Assembly: GCF_019263745.1 (NCBI RefSeq) | Contig: NZ_CP077107.1 | Location: 744,001-808,000, forward strand | DNA length: 64,000 nt | Reading direction: 5' to 3' | Source of the DNA: Methanospirillum hungatei | Lineage (GTDB): Archaea; Halobacteriota; Methanomicrobia; Methanomicrobiales; Methanospirillaceae | The notes under the pieces: generated by a model | The model's database searches: none | Seen by the model: the letters and a program-made list of their open reading frames with translations, nothing else | What the model was told of the DNA's origin: nothing | Translations under genes and position numbers: made by a program | Shown: in pieces, positions 18,630-28,858 of the stretch | Position numbering within the stretch: position 1 is the stretch's first letter | Layout: each line of letters opens with the position of its first letter

Positions 18630-20462
18630 ATGCGCCTTCTTTTAATTCATTCAGATTTCATTGAATACGAAGCAAAGAAAAAAACAAAATTTGCAGAAGA
18701 ACCCTGTAATCCGTCAGACCGGCTTGATGATGCCTTGGTTGCATTTTGTGCTGTTGAGTCACCGGATGCTGATGATATTGACGATGTTATCAGCCAGACC
18801 GTAAACGCAATCAGTGAAATGGCTGGAAAAGTTGAGTGTAACCGGGTCATGGTGTACCCGTATGCACATCTTTCATCTGATCTTGCAGCTCCAGATCTTG
18901 CAGTTGGAGCCTTAAAATCCATAGAAGACTCTTTGGAAAAGGCTGGACATGAGGTCAAACGGGCGCCATTCGGATGGTACAAGTCCTTTTCTCTCTCATG
19001 CAAGGGTCACCCCTTATCCGAACTCTCCCGGTCAATTACCCCCTCTGAAGATGCGGTTAAACCGGAGAAGAAACATATCGAGCACAAATTCTTTGTAATG
19101 ACACCTGAAGGGACTGTTCATGACGTTAAAGAATACATGGATGATTCACCCTTTGCAGCTCTTATCAAAAAAGAGATGGGAACTGCAGTTCCGGTCGGCG
19201 GTGAACCAGTCCATGTTGACCTCATGCGGTCCAAGGAATTTGTGGACTATGAACCGGTATCTGATGTTGGGCACCTTCGCTGGCTCCCCCGTGGAAAGTT
19301 AGTACGTGATCTTCTTGCAGATTATGCTCTCTCACTAGTTCTTGATTACGGGGCAAGTCCGGTAGAGACCCCGGTTATGTACGACCTTGCAGATAAGGCC
19401 ATCTTTGAACACGCCGACAAGTTTGGAGAGCGTCAGTACAGGTTTAAATCAGGAAACCGGAGCATGATGCTCAGATTTGCTGCCTGTTTTGGTATGTTCA
19501 CCACCATGCGGAGTATGCATATCTCACCAAACCACCTGCCGATGAAGATGTATGAGCTCTCCACCTATTCATTCCGTCATGAACAGAAGGGTGAGGTTAT
19601 CGGTCTGAAACGGCTTCGTGCATTTACTATGCCGGATATGCATTCCCTGTGTAAGGATCTTGAGAATGCTCTTACCTGTTTTGAGGAACAACTTTCAATC
19701 GGGTGGAAGACAGGACGGGATTTCGGAACTCAACTGGTTGCGGTCTTCCGGTGTACAGAAGAGTTCTATAAAGACCATGAGACATGGATCAAAAAGATCG
19801 TCAAAGAATCTAATGTCCCAATCCTGATTGAAACACTCTCTGACCGGGTTCACTACTGGATTGCAAAGATTGACCTTGCAGCCATCGACGGGCAGAATCG
19901 TCCGATTGAAAACCCGACCGTCCAGATAGATGTGGAAAGCAGTAAGCGGTTCGGTATTAAATACCACCTTGCAGACGGAACTGAAGTATTCCCCCCGATT
20001 CTCCACTGTTCACCAACCGGATCGGTTGAGCGGGTATTTTGTGCAATTCTTGAGAATACAGTAAACCAGAAGGTCGCTCACCTTCCAACATGGCTTACAC
20101 CAACCCAGGTCCGGATTATTCCGGTTACTGATAATCACCTTGGATATGCCTCTGAACTGGCAGAAAAACTAACCAAAGCCCGCATCAGAGCTGATGTTGA
20201 TGACCGTGATGATTCACTGAATAAAAAGATCAGGGCGGCAGGTATGGACTGGGTATCATATGTAATTGTTATCGGTGACTCTGAGACGGCTTCCGGAAAC
20301 CTGACGGTAACGGTCAGATCATTATCTGAACCAAATAAACCACATAAAATTACCTGCACTGCAGAGAAACTTATAGAAATGATCGCCGAAGAGACTGCTG
20401 GAATGCCGTACCGGCCGATGTATACTCCCCGGATGTTATCTCTCAAACCGAGATATATCTAA
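18630..20462 (+). CDS. thrS: Threonyl-tRNA synthetase, archaeal type
   Basis: 610 residues charging tRNA(Thr). The N-terminal part (about 1-140, start [19 protein letters not shown]) is the archaea-specific editing domain related to D-aminoacyl-tRNA deacylase, which removes serine. The class II core follows with motif 2 around [11 protein letters not shown] and motif 3 in [13 protein letters not shown]. The C-terminal anticodon-binding domain contains [14 protein letters not shown] and [25 protein letters not shown] precedes the ATG, and a TATA-like TTTTATAC at about 18574 suggests its own promoter. Confidence 0.97.
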   Translation: MRLLLIHSDFIEYEAKKKTKFAEEPCNPSDRLDDALVAFCAVESPDADDIDDVISQTVNAISEMAGKVECNRVMVYPYAHLSSDLAAPDLAVGALKSIEDSLEKAGHEVKRAPFGWYKSFSLSCKGHPLSELSRSITPSEDAVKPEKKHIEHKFFVMTPEGTVHDVKEYMDDSPFAALIKKEMGTAVPVGGEPVHVDLMRSKEFVDYEPVSDVGHLRWLPRGKLVRDLLADYALSLVLDYGASPVETPVMYDLADKAIFEHADKFGERQYRFKSGNRSMMLRFAACFGMFTTMRSMHISPNHLPMKMYELSTYSFRHEQKGEVIGLKRLRAFTMPDMHSLCKDLENALTCFEEQLSIGWKTGRDFGTQLVAVFRCTEEFYKDHETWIKKIVKESNVPILIETLSDRVHYWIAKIDLAAIDGQNRPIENPTVQIDVESSKRFGIKYHLADGTEVFPPILHCSPTGSVERVFCAILENTVNQKVAHLPTWLTPTQVRIIPVTDNHLGYASELAEKLTKARIRADVDDRDDSLNKKIRAAGMDWVSYVIVIGDSETASGNLTVTVRSLSEPNKPHKITCTAEKLIEMIAEETAGMPYRPMYTPRMLSLKPRYI

Positions 20463-20480
20463 ATTCTTTTCTTTTTTTCG
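20463..20480 (+). terminator. T-rich terminator after thrS
   Basis: The stop codon of thrS is followed at once by CTTTTCTTTTTTTCG. Runs of T in the coding strand are the usual archaeal transcription stop. A second T-run (CTTTTTTCTTTG) follows at about 20492. Confidence 0.5.
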
Positions 20481-20512
20481 ATAAGGGGTTGCTTTTTTCT
20501 TTGTATTCTTTA

Positions 20513-20531
20513 GAGAATTCGGATAATTCTC
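20513..20531. promoter_or_regulatory. Perfect palindrome upstream of the ferredoxin-AOR genes
   Basis: GAGAATT and AATTCTC are separated by five bases (CGGAT), a perfect 7-bp inverted repeat 126 bases before the ferredoxin start. It could be an operator for a dimeric regulator or part of the thrS terminator. No T-run follows at once, so I lean towards a protein site. Confidence 0.3.
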
Positions 20532-20656
20532 GCTAATAGTTCAGGTTAGGTCAACAATCAATATAGCAAAACAAGGAGCGAATTAGTATTTCTTTACAGT
20601 AATAATTCAGATCACTGTCAGGTACAATTAATAAACTCTCACTTCGATTACCAGAT

Positions 20657-21076
20657 ATGGCAAAGAAACGACTCTCCGTAATCGATGCTGACCGGTGTGT
20701 CGGGTGTCAGTCATGTATGTTTGCCTGCACCCGAAGGCTGGGATATGGAGGAGTTGCCAAATCTGCAATACATGTCAGTTCTGTCGGAGGAATTGAACGC
20801 GGATTCTCTGTGCGGGTCTGCCGGGCATGCCAGGATCCCCCTTGTATCCGCCTCTGTCCTGAAAATGCCCTGGTTCCCAGGCCGGGTGGCGGAGTAACCC
20901 TGAAAAAAGATCTGTGCACCGGATGCAGAAAATGCCTGGACGGATGTATCCTTGGTGCAATATCATGGGATGAAGAAGAAAATCACCCCATTATCTGCAT
21001 ATATTGTGGATATTGTGCTCAGTATTGTCCGTATGAAGTCATTGCACTGGAGGAACTGATGCCGGATGAATCCTGA
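20657..21076 (+). CDS. Polyferredoxin subunit with four [4Fe-4S] motifs
   Basis: 139 residues with 16 cysteines in four groups: CVGCQSCMFAC, CRACQDPPCIRLC, CTGCRKCLDGC and CIYCGYCAQYC. This is the layout of the HycB/DMSO-reductase-type electron transfer subunits found beside aldehyde oxidoreductases. It overlaps the next gene by 11 bases, so the two proteins are made together and very likely work as one complex, taking electrons from the tungsten site. Confidence 0.9.
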   Translation: MAKKRLSVIDADRCVGCQSCMFACTRRLGYGGVAKSAIHVSSVGGIERGFSVRVCRACQDPPCIRLCPENALVPRPGGGVTLKKDLCTGCRKCLDGCILGAISWDEEENHPIICIYCGYCAQYCPYEVIALEELMPDES

Positions 21077-22838
21077 TCCAGTCCTTTCAAAAGTTCTCTT
21101 TATTGATCTCTCTTCCTGGTCATTTCACATAGAGGAGCGACCTGATCTATTCTCAACACGGCTTGGTGGGGCCGGAGCAGCAATCAGACTTCTGGATGAA
21201 AATTGTCCAAAGGGAGCTGATCCACTCGGACCAGATAACCCGATAATCCTTACAGTCGGAACTGCGACTGCCCTCTTTCCTCTTGCTTCAAAATGTGTTG
21301 CAATGTTTAAATCCCCACTGACTGGAAATCTGGGGGAGAGTCATGCCGGCGGTAGAACAGCTGTTGCTATCAGATCAGCAAGTTATGGAGCGATTGTCAT
21401 CACTGGAAAAGCATCTCATCCGGTGTATCTTTCAATAACAAAGGACGGAGTGGCATTCCGGGATGCCCGGGCACTTTGGGGAACTGGCCGAAGTGATACA
21501 GCAGCCAGAATTATCAGATCAAAAGACGGAACTCCAGGAACACGAACCATCCTCAGAATTGGTCGTGCAGGTGAGAATCTTGTGAGATATGCAAATGTCA
21601 CCTCTGAAACATACCGGCATTTTGGAAGGATGGGACTTGGGGCAGTATTTGGATCGAAAAAACTAAAAGCAGTACTGATTTCCGGAGATGATCTCATCCA
21701 CGTCTCTGACCGGAAAAAATACCGTGAACTCTATGACCGGCTTTTTGACCAGGTGACAAAATCTCCTCTTATGCAAAAATACCATGAGATAGGAACTCCT
21801 GTTAACGTGAAATCGCTCTCTGCCATGGGATCTCTTCCGGTCAAAAATCTCACCGAACAAAGACTTACCGGAGGAGAAAACCTGTCCGGAGAGGAGTTTG
21901 CACGGCTCTTTCTTTCCCGTCGTGTAGCCTGTTCACATTGCCCAGTGAGTTGTATTCATATCGGACAGATACGGATACCCTACCCGAATGATCCCTATTT
22001 TTACAAAACTATTCCGGTGAGTTATGATTATGAACTCATCTATGCTCTTGGATTCATGCTCGGAGTATCAAACCCGACTGATGTCCTGACACTGATTGAT
22101 GTCATTGAACATACCGGACTTGATGCGATGTCAGCCGGTGTGTGTGCAGCCTGGGCAACAGAAGCCATGGCACATAAAATTATCACCGAATATGAGACCG
22201 GAGGAATCAGACTTTCGTTTGGTGACACAAATCAATATCTCGCCTTTTTTGAGGCACTTACCAGGCAGCAGGGAGAATTTTACAAAGACCTTGGCATGGG
22301 AGCAGAATATGCTGCTACAAAATATGGTGGTACTGAATATGCCCTTGCCTTTGGTAAAAACGAAATGCCAGGTTACCACACCGGTCCTGCAACATATATC
22401 GGATATATCTGTGGAGCCAGGCACAGCCATCTTGATAATGCCGGATATAGTATTGATCAGAAACCTGATGAAAAATTTCCAAAAGATCCGGAGGGAATTG
22501 CAGATGAACTCTATCATGAAGAAGCATATCGCCAGATCCTCTCAAGTCTTGTGGTCTGTTTCTTCGCACGCGGGCTGTATACTCCGGAAATTATCCAGGA
22601 AGTCTTGTCGGTCTGTGGAATTTCGATGAGCCTGAAAGAACTGGATGGTCTTGGAAGATCAATTCTTAGAGAAAAATACCTGTTTAAAATCCGGGAAGGA
22701 TTTTCTCTGGAACCTGAATCTGTACCGATTCCAAAAAGAATCCTTGAGCTCCCATCAGGGAGGGGACTCATTGAAGCAGAGAGTATCAGAAGGGGAATTG
22801 AAAGATATAAAGTTCTTCTTGAAAATGATAAACTTTAA
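21066..22838 (+). CDS. Tungsten-dependent aldehyde:ferredoxin oxidoreductase family enzyme
   Basis: 590 residues of the AOR family. The N-terminal domain has RLGGAGAAIRLLDE and GNLGESHAGG, which bind the bis-pterin cofactor; the Fe-S cluster cysteines lie in CSHCPVSC, with a later single Cys in VCGIS; the AARHSH-like GARHSHLDNAGYS is also present. It probably oxidises an aldehyde to an acid, passing electrons to the ferredoxin subunit encoded just before. AOR subfamilies differ in substrate and I cannot name it. The ATG at 21066 lies inside the ferredoxin gene. Confidence 0.92.
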   Translation: MNPDPVLSKVLFIDLSSWSFHIEERPDLFSTRLGGAGAAIRLLDENCPKGADPLGPDNPIILTVGTATALFPLASKCVAMFKSPLTGNLGESHAGGRTAVAIRSASYGAIVITGKASHPVYLSITKDGVAFRDARALWGTGRSDTAARIIRSKDGTPGTRTILRIGRAGENLVRYANVTSETYRHFGRMGLGAVFGSKKLKAVLISGDDLIHVSDRKKYRELYDRLFDQVTKSPLMQKYHEIGTPVNVKSLSAMGSLPVKNLTEQRLTGGENLSGEEFARLFLSRRVACSHCPVSCIHIGQIRIPYPNDPYFYKTIPVSYDYELIYALGFMLGVSNPTDVLTLIDVIEHTGLDAMSAGVCAAWATEAMAHKIITEYETGGIRLSFGDTNQYLAFFEALTRQQGEFYKDLGMGAEYAATKYGGTEYALAFGKNEMPGYHTGPATYIGYICGARHSHLDNAGYSIDQKPDEKFPKDPEGIADELYHEEAYRQILSSLVVCFFARGLYTPEIIQEVLSVCGISMSLKELDGLGRSILREKYLFKIREGFSLEPESVPIPKRILELPSGRGLIEAESIRRGIERYKVLLENDKL

Positions 22839-23106
22839 TCTTTCCTTATATTATCTTTACCGGGATTGTCCAGGATGGGCTCAATATAGGCCTCAATATT
22901 CATGTATAACATTTCAACGGACCTGGTCTTCAGCACTGATTGTAAAATCTTTGAGCATACCGCATCATATTCAAAATGATTCGTTTCGATGAAATATGAC
23001 TTATAATTTATTTCTATACTTATCATACCCAATATCATTTTATACTGTAAATCGGAATTACACCATTACAGACCCATGATACAGGTCTGCAGGACTCAGG
23101 TGCAGT

Positions 23107-23841
23107 ATGAACATTATTGCTTTTAATGGAAGCCCCCGGGCAGAACAGAGCACTACCCATATTATGGTAGCTGCTTTTCTCGCCGGAGCAGAAGAAACAG
23201 GGGCAAAAACCGAACAAATATACCTTGCTCATAAAAAAATCGGTCATTGTCTTGGTTGTTTTTCATGTTGGCTGAAAACTCCAGGAAAATGCATTCAATC
23301 TGATGATATGGCTGATCTCATTCAAAAATATCTCAGTTCAGATGTAGCAATATTTGCATCTCCTTTGTACATGGACAATGTATCTGGCATTATGAAAAAT
23401 TTCATGGACCGGCTATTACCCGTTGGCGATCCACATTTTGAGAAAGATAATCATGGCGATGTACGTCATATAAAAGGAAAAGCAAATAATCCAAAGTTTA
23501 TCATGATATCAAATTCCGGATTTCCGGAACAGAGCAATTTCCAGGTATTAAAACTGCTTGCAAAAAGGCTAGCACGTAATTACCAGACAGAGTTTATCAC
23601 CGAGATATATCTGGGAGCCGGAGGTATGCTTCAGGTTGAAGAGATGAAACCACTCGCAGATGAATATACAAAACTCCTAAAAACAGCCGGGGCAGAAGTT
23701 GTCAGAACCGGAACCCTATCTTCTGAAACCAGCAGGATGCTCGATAAACCACTTATCAAGGATCCAGGGTTTGTTGATACTTTTATTGCAAACATGAATG
23801 AATATATGGATTCCATGATTGCTGCAAACAAACCAATATAA
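23107..23841 (+). CDS. Flavodoxin-like oxidoreductase with an Isf-type cysteine motif
   Basis: 244 residues, NADPH-dependent FMN reductase/WrbA-like fold. FMN phosphate loop: NIIAFNGSPRAEQSTT. Residues about 44-58 contain CLGCFSCWLKTPGKC, a compact C-x2-C-x2-C-x7-C like the cluster motif of methanogen iron-sulfur flavoproteins; SPLYMDNVSGIMKNFMDR is the usual second FMN loop. It may act in oxidative-stress defence or electron transfer. The gene stands alone after a 268-base gap with no other coding signal. Confidence 0.85.
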   Translation: MNIIAFNGSPRAEQSTTHIMVAAFLAGAEETGAKTEQIYLAHKKIGHCLGCFSCWLKTPGKCIQSDDMADLIQKYLSSDVAIFASPLYMDNVSGIMKNFMDRLLPVGDPHFEKDNHGDVRHIKGKANNPKFIMISNSGFPEQSNFQVLKLLAKRLARNYQTEFITEIYLGAGGMLQVEEMKPLADEYTKLLKTAGAEVVRTGTLSSETSRMLDKPLIKDPGFVDTFIANMNEYMDSMIAANKPI

Positions 23842-23914
23842 ACAGCGTCACTCATGTTAGAATGACATCGTCCCAGAAATATGTCTGAAAAAGGGAATAA
23901 TATCAGGTGACCAT

Positions 23915-24628
23915 GTGCAGGAAATAATCTCAACGAAAAATCTTACGAAATTGTATGGTGATCTGACCGCGGTTAATATTGTAACCCTTTCAGTCCAAAA
24001 AGGCTCTCTCTTTGGGCTTTTAGGTCCGAACGGTTCAGGAAAAACCACGATGATCAAAATGTTGACCGGACAGATATCTCCATCAACAGGAAATGCCATC
24101 ATTCTTGGTATTGACGTGAACACCGACCCGATCGGAGTCAGAAAACTGGTTGGAATTATTCCTGAGCAGGAATCACCACCGAGTTTTCTAACATGTATGG
24201 AGTATCTGGAATTTATCGGCAATATCAGAAAGATTCCTGATCTTGAAAAAAGAGCAGACTGGTGGTTTGAGTTCCTTGAATTCGAAGATAAAAAAAATGT
24301 TCTCTGTAAAGATCTGTCGAGGGGGACGAGACAGAAATTAATGCTCACACAGGCATTTATTCATGAACCTGAACTTGCTCTGATTGATGAGCCACTCATC
24401 AATTTTGATCCAATCATGCAGGATAAAGTTAAATCTTTCTTTGTAACTTATGCTCAAAAGGGAAATACTCTTTTTATTTCCACCCACCTTCTCGAGACTG
24501 CTGAAGAGATCTGTTCAGAAGTTGCAATCCTTCAATCAGGAACCCTCCTTTTTACGGGAACAATCAAATCAGTCAGAGAAGGGTATGGTCACCTGCAGGA
24601 CTTGTTCCTCTCCCTTGTCAGGAGATAA
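23915..24628 (+). CDS. ABC transporter ATP-binding protein
   Basis: 237 residues. Walker A GPNGSGKTT, Q-loop in GIIPEQESPPSF, signature LSRGTRQKLML (a variant of LSGGQ), Walker B LALIDEPLINFDP and the switch His in ISTHLLE are all present. This is the ABC-2 exporter class of nucleotide-binding subunits. The start is GTG at 23915. The membrane partner begins 2 bases after the stop, so the pair forms one exporter of unknown substrate. Confidence 0.93.
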   Translation: MQEIISTKNLTKLYGDLTAVNIVTLSVQKGSLFGLLGPNGSGKTTMIKMLTGQISPSTGNAIILGIDVNTDPIGVRKLVGIIPEQESPPSFLTCMEYLEFIGNIRKIPDLEKRADWWFEFLEFEDKKNVLCKDLSRGTRQKLMLTQAFIHEPELALIDEPLINFDPIMQDKVKSFFVTYAQKGNTLFISTHLLETAEEICSEVAILQSGTLLFTGTIKSVREGYGHLQDLFLSLVRR

Positions 24629-24630
24629 CG

Positions 24631-26037
24631 ATGGCAGGACTCTTTTATAATATGATGAAAGAAGAATGGCGGGTTCATTCGACCATGTTCGGGAGTCTGA
24701 ATTTTGCCCTCTTTCCGGTTATGATCCTGGCAATCGGATTTATGGGAACATTTCTTCTTCCTCTCATCAGTGCTTCAATGCCACTGGGAGATCTTGTGAT
24801 CCTAATTCATGCTCAATATTTGATGCTCGGATTCATGGTCGGAGCATTCGGGCTTCTTGGAAATGAGGTGATGAACCGGCGATTTGGACAAGCCAGCCTT
24901 CTTGCATTCTCTGCCCGGACCTTGCCCCTCAGCCCCCGGTATATTTTCTCGATTTTTGTCCTCAAAGATACTTTGTATTACTTTATCCTTTGGATATTTC
25001 CATTAGGTGCCGGATTTCTAATTGGATCATTTTTCACGGGAATACCGGTTTACTACCCGGTAATTGTCCTTCTGACACTAACCTTATCTTTTCTGACCGG
25101 AATGTCAGTTGTATTCTTCCTGTCGTCCCTGTATCAGCGATCGGTAAAAGTCCTCTTTATCTTTCTGATTTTTGCAGGTTTGGTATTTCTGGGATGGTTC
25201 ATGTTCACCGGAACAAACCCGGCGACCCTCTTTCCACCGCTTATACTCTTTTACCAATTTTCCTGGGATATTCTTATCGGAAGCTGTACGGTAGTTCTGG
25301 TTCCATGTTGCATCTCTCTTCTTCTGTTTTCACCAGATATTCAATCCGGAACAAAAATTTATCCGAATCGGATGAAACCACTCATTTGTCATCTGAACCG
25401 ATTTCCAAACCCGCCCCTTGCTGCAAAAGATGTGATTGATCTCTGGCGGTCCGGGAGTATTGTCGGTCAGACTATCTTTTCATTTCTGGTACCACTTATC
25501 ATCATCTGGTTCTTTCTCTCCCTGCTTGATGAGTATGTTTCAACCATTCATCTTCTTCTGACCTTTGCGATGATAACCGGCATAATCGCGTCAACCATGT
25601 ACACCTGGCTGTGTATGTTTGATTCATTCAGTGTGTATGCTCTTCTTCCGCTTCATGTCAAAGACGTCATTTCCAGTAAAATCACATCTTTTACGCTCCT
25701 TCAGGTAATACCAGTTTTCTTCATAGGGGTGATTACTTTTCTTTCCGGTCAGGGAGAATTTCTGTTACCGGTGCTGGTATTGACCTTGTCAGTGTCATAT
25801 TATGTCCTTTCGGTGTCCATCTGGCTAACCGGATTATCGCCAAGCGTCCTGGTGTATAATGTCCGTGTAATGGTTCAGTATTTCCTGCTCATCGGACTCG
25901 CTTTGTCGATATTTGGTTCCCTAACTTCGATAAATCTCTGGTTTGGTCTTGCTGGAGTGATATTATTTATTCCAGCATATGGTTTCATTCAATTAGGTAT
26001 CAGAAAATGGGAGAATGAGGAAATGGTTGGAAATTAG
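24631..26037 (+). CDS. ABC exporter membrane protein
   Basis: 468 residues with about ten to twelve hydrophobic segments in two halves, split by a polar stretch at about 240-270 (SPDIQSGTKIYPNRMKPL). No sequence family is obvious beyond the ABC-2 type. The tight coupling to the ATP-binding gene (2 bases) identifies it as the permease of that exporter. The substrate could be a lipid, peptide or drug. Confidence 0.8.
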   Translation: MAGLFYNMMKEEWRVHSTMFGSLNFALFPVMILAIGFMGTFLLPLISASMPLGDLVILIHAQYLMLGFMVGAFGLLGNEVMNRRFGQASLLAFSARTLPLSPRYIFSIFVLKDTLYYFILWIFPLGAGFLIGSFFTGIPVYYPVIVLLTLTLSFLTGMSVVFFLSSLYQRSVKVLFIFLIFAGLVFLGWFMFTGTNPATLFPPLILFYQFSWDILIGSCTVVLVPCCISLLLFSPDIQSGTKIYPNRMKPLICHLNRFPNPPLAAKDVIDLWRSGSIVGQTIFSFLVPLIIIWFFLSLLDEYVSTIHLLLTFAMITGIIASTMYTWLCMFDSFSVYALLPLHVKDVISSKITSFTLLQVIPVFFIGVITFLSGQGEFLLPVLVLTLSVSYYVLSVSIWLTGLSPSVLVYNVRVMVQYFLLIGLALSIFGSLTSINLWFGLAGVILFIPAYGFIQLGIRKWENEEMVGN

Positions 26038-26193
26038 AGAGAAATAAATCGCCCATTTTCATATCCAATATTTCAGGACACCCCGATAGACATAATACTT
26101 GAATTTCCTCTATTTACTTTATCATCACTACATAAAAAACAGGGAAAGTGACTTATTATTCTGGAGAAGGATATAATACTCAGGGAGAGAGTA

Positions 26194-27924
26194 ATGGACA
26201 GGCGAATACCGTACGGGATCATGAATTATGGTGAGATGATCCAAAAAAATGGATATTTTATCGACAAAACCAGGTATATTGAAAAACTTGAGAGAGTTCA
26301 AAATCCCGTTTTTCTTCGCCCCCGCCGATTTGGAAAGTCTCTTTTCTGCTCTATGCTTGCATATTATTATGATATTTGTGAGGCTCACCGGTTTGATGAA
26401 CTGTTCGGACATACCTGGATAGGACAGAATCCAACGGAAACACATAACCAATATATCGTTCTGAAATTTGATTTTTCTGTAATTGCTGTGTCTGAAAACA
26501 TAAAAGAAACAGAATATGCCTTTAACCGTCATTGTACCGGCCGGATTCTTGAGACCAGATATTCATATCCAAATTATATGCAGGATGCTCCAGAATTTGT
26601 CCCTGATGAAAAAGCCTCAATTGCTCTTTCCCTCTGGCTTGGTTTTCTACAGAAAACTGGCGCTCCCCAGGTATTTGTTATTATTGATGAGTATGACAAC
26701 TTTGTAAATCAGTATATCACCAGTCACCAGGATCATATTTATGAAGAGATTACTACAGGAGACAGTTTTCTCCGGACTTTCTTCAAAGCTCTCAAGGAAG
26801 GACGACAAACCGGTGCTCTTGCAAATGTATTCATCACCGGGGTGCTTCCCATTGCTATTGATGATCTGACCTCCAGTTATAATATAGCATCATTTATCAC
26901 TCTGGATCCAGTCTTTGAACATATGCTGGGATTTACTCAGGTTGAGGTTACTGAACTGGTGGATAAGGTTTATCAGGATTTTCATCTTGATCCAAACACA
27001 CGGGGAGAGGTGAAGGATCTGATTAAGAATCAGTATAATGGGTATCATTTTGTGAATACTGATTCTGAATCGGTGTATAACCCCAATATGCTCATGTACT
27101 TTCTCCGGCAGTTGAGTGAGCATAAAATGATTCCTGCAGATCTCTTTGACCTGAATATGAGAACAGATCTAACCTGGATACGAAGACTTACCAGAGGGAA
27201 TGAGAAAAATACCCGTGAATTGGTTCGTCAACTGACAACAGATGAAGCAATCCCTTTTAACCGTAAGGCACTTGTATCACAATTTAACCTGAATGAATTC
27301 TTCGATCCGGCGTTTTATCCCGTCTCACTCTTTTATCTTGGTCTCCTTACAAGAAAAGATGAATTTGATCTGATGATTCCGAATCTCTCAATGAAAGAGA
27401 TTGCTGTTGAATACTTTAATGAAGTGTTCCGTATTGATCTTGGGCAAGAAAAATACACCTCTATGATGCAGGGGTTTATCAGAAACCCTGATCTTACTCA
27501 GCTCTTCTCCGATTATTGGCGACTCTATGTGAGTCAGCTCCCAGAAGCAATCTTCTCTCAGGTGAATGAGAACTTTTATCGGACGACATTCTTTGAACTT
27601 TGTAGTCGCTATCTTTCCACCTGGTTTGTCTGGAACGTTGAACGTTCATACCCAAAGGGCCGGACTGACCTTGAATTTGTTGGTAAGTTCAATGAGAAGT
27701 TTGCCGGACTTCGGTGGGTAATTGAGTTTAAATATTTCTCAAATACTGAATGGACCGGGATGAAAACGTCTATTGAAGATTTTTCCGTCAGGGAAGAGGA
27801 TACAGTCCAAATCCGGGGGTATGCAGAAGGGCTCAGGAATGAGTATCCTGAAGCAGATATCCGGCTTTTTGTGATATATTGTATCGGAAACCAGGGATTC
27901 TCAGTTTTTGATGTGACAATGTGA
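26194..27924 (+). CDS. AAA-ATPase-like protein with C-terminal PD-(D/E)XK nuclease domain
   Basis: 576 residues of the PF09820 plus PF08011 (DUF1703) architecture. N-terminus: IPYGIMNYGEMI, FIDKTRYIEKLE, and Walker A in RPRRFGKSL. Walker B is in VFVIIDEYDNFV. The C-terminal nuclease-like domain shows an Asp in GRTDLEFVGKF and E-x-K in WVIEFKYF. These genes occur in many copies in methanogens and Bacteroides; they are suspected mobile or defence elements, but their role is not established. It is monocistronic, with GGAGAG before the ATG. Confidence 0.88.
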   Translation: MDRRIPYGIMNYGEMIQKNGYFIDKTRYIEKLERVQNPVFLRPRRFGKSLFCSMLAYYYDICEAHRFDELFGHTWIGQNPTETHNQYIVLKFDFSVIAVSENIKETEYAFNRHCTGRILETRYSYPNYMQDAPEFVPDEKASIALSLWLGFLQKTGAPQVFVIIDEYDNFVNQYITSHQDHIYEEITTGDSFLRTFFKALKEGRQTGALANVFITGVLPIAIDDLTSSYNIASFITLDPVFEHMLGFTQVEVTELVDKVYQDFHLDPNTRGEVKDLIKNQYNGYHFVNTDSESVYNPNMLMYFLRQLSEHKMIPADLFDLNMRTDLTWIRRLTRGNEKNTRELVRQLTTDEAIPFNRKALVSQFNLNEFFDPAFYPVSLFYLGLLTRKDEFDLMIPNLSMKEIAVEYFNEVFRIDLGQEKYTSMMQGFIRNPDLTQLFSDYWRLYVSQLPEAIFSQVNENFYRTTFFELCSRYLSTWFVWNVERSYPKGRTDLEFVGKFNEKFAGLRWVIEFKYFSNTEWTGMKTSIEDFSVREEDTVQIRGYAEGLRNEYPEADIRLFVIYCIGNQGFSVFDVTM

Positions 27925-28250
27925 GGGCCGGGTAATTAGCAAAACACAGTTCTATCAATCTTCAGACATTTATAAAGAAATAAAAATATATCTCTGATTT
28001 GATTTTACTATCTATCCCGTCTCATACTGGTAAAATATCATGGCATTTACTGATCTCTTGGAGATGGGATATGGTTTTATTATTCGAAGCTCCTGATGAA
28101 ATGGTTCCGATGAAGAGTTTGATGAAACGACTTGACCGGATACATATTCAAATCATTGTTGATGTTCATGCAGAGGGAAAAAACCATATGGCCCTAAAAC
28201 AAGGTCAATTTTCCTAAAAATAGTTATTTATAATTCAGATACTTCTGACA
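27925..28250. other. Intergenic stretch without a convincing gene
   Basis: It contains a TATA-like ATTTATAAAG at about 27969 and a 72-codon open frame at 27999-28217 with no recognisable family, no ribosome binding site and two other frames of similar quality. I treat it as non-coding or as an old gene remnant. Confidence 0.4.
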
Positions 28251-28670
28251 TCACCTTATGGTAAGAATAGCTGTTGCGATAACCTGCCATAAGACACCAT
28301 TTTGAAAAAATAATGAAAACTGAATCAATACGGGTTTGCCAACAAATGCAACTTTTTCAAAAACATATGGCATAATGAACAATCCGACTAAAAAAGCTAT
28401 GACCATTGTCCCAAAACTAAATGTAAAGTCAATTACTCCATTGTTTGAATAATTCATTACCGTTGAACTAAATATCACTCCAAGGACAATTCCAAGGTAC
28501 ATAACTATCTGTTCAATGAATGACATCTGATTAGGATGAGCAGCAGGCTGTGTTGGAGTTGATGCGCCCTCGCTCCGGAGGGAATATAGCCTAAATCCTT
28601 CGAGATTATTCTTGATATTCGTTTCATACGCCTTCTCCATTCGACTGTTTAAGTCAAAATAATTTGACAT
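28251..28670 (-). CDS. Small membrane protein of unknown function
   Basis: 139 residues: a polar N-terminus of about 50 residues (MSNYFDLNSRMEKAYETN) followed by three hydrophobic stretches (IVMYLGIVLGVIFSSTVM, FGTMVIAFLVGLFIMPYVF and a C-terminal one). No family recognised. A perfect AGGAGGT at 28677-28683 stands 7 bases before the ATG, so it is surely translated. It is divergent from the VWA protein gene. Confidence 0.75.
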   Translation of the reverse strand: MSNYFDLNSRMEKAYETNIKNNLEGFRLYSLRSEGASTPTQPAAHPNQMSFIEQIVMYLGIVLGVIFSSTVMNYSNNGVIDFTFSFGTMVIAFLVGLFIMPYVFEKVAFVGKPVLIQFSLFFQNGVLWQVIATAILTIR

Positions 28671-28803
28671 GAATGAACCTCCTGTTGGTTGAGGGTACCC
28701 GTTTATAGTATATATAAGTTACATCTTACGAATTTTTTAAAGAACGTTCTATACTAATTATGTAAGATATCCTCTCATACTCGGTGAGGTTTATACCATA
28801 TCG

Positions 28804-28814
28804 AAATTTATATG
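28804..28814 (+). promoter_or_regulatory. TATA box for the VWA protein gene
   Basis: CGAAATTTATATG is a good archaeal TATA element. Transcription would start about 25 bases on, near 28836. This places the true start codon at 28850 or 28859 and rules out the GTG at 28784 that opens the frame. Confidence 0.5.
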
Positions 28815-28858
28815 CAGAAGATCATCAATTAACCTACAATACACCCCGGATGATACTC

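Noticed and set aside
22835-23038. 67-codon reverse open frame between AOR and the flavodoxin gene
   Set aside because: Low-complexity AT-rich sequence without start signals or family.
27999-28217. 72-codon open frame after the AAA-ATPase gene
   Set aside because: No ribosome binding site, no family, and other frames are equally open.
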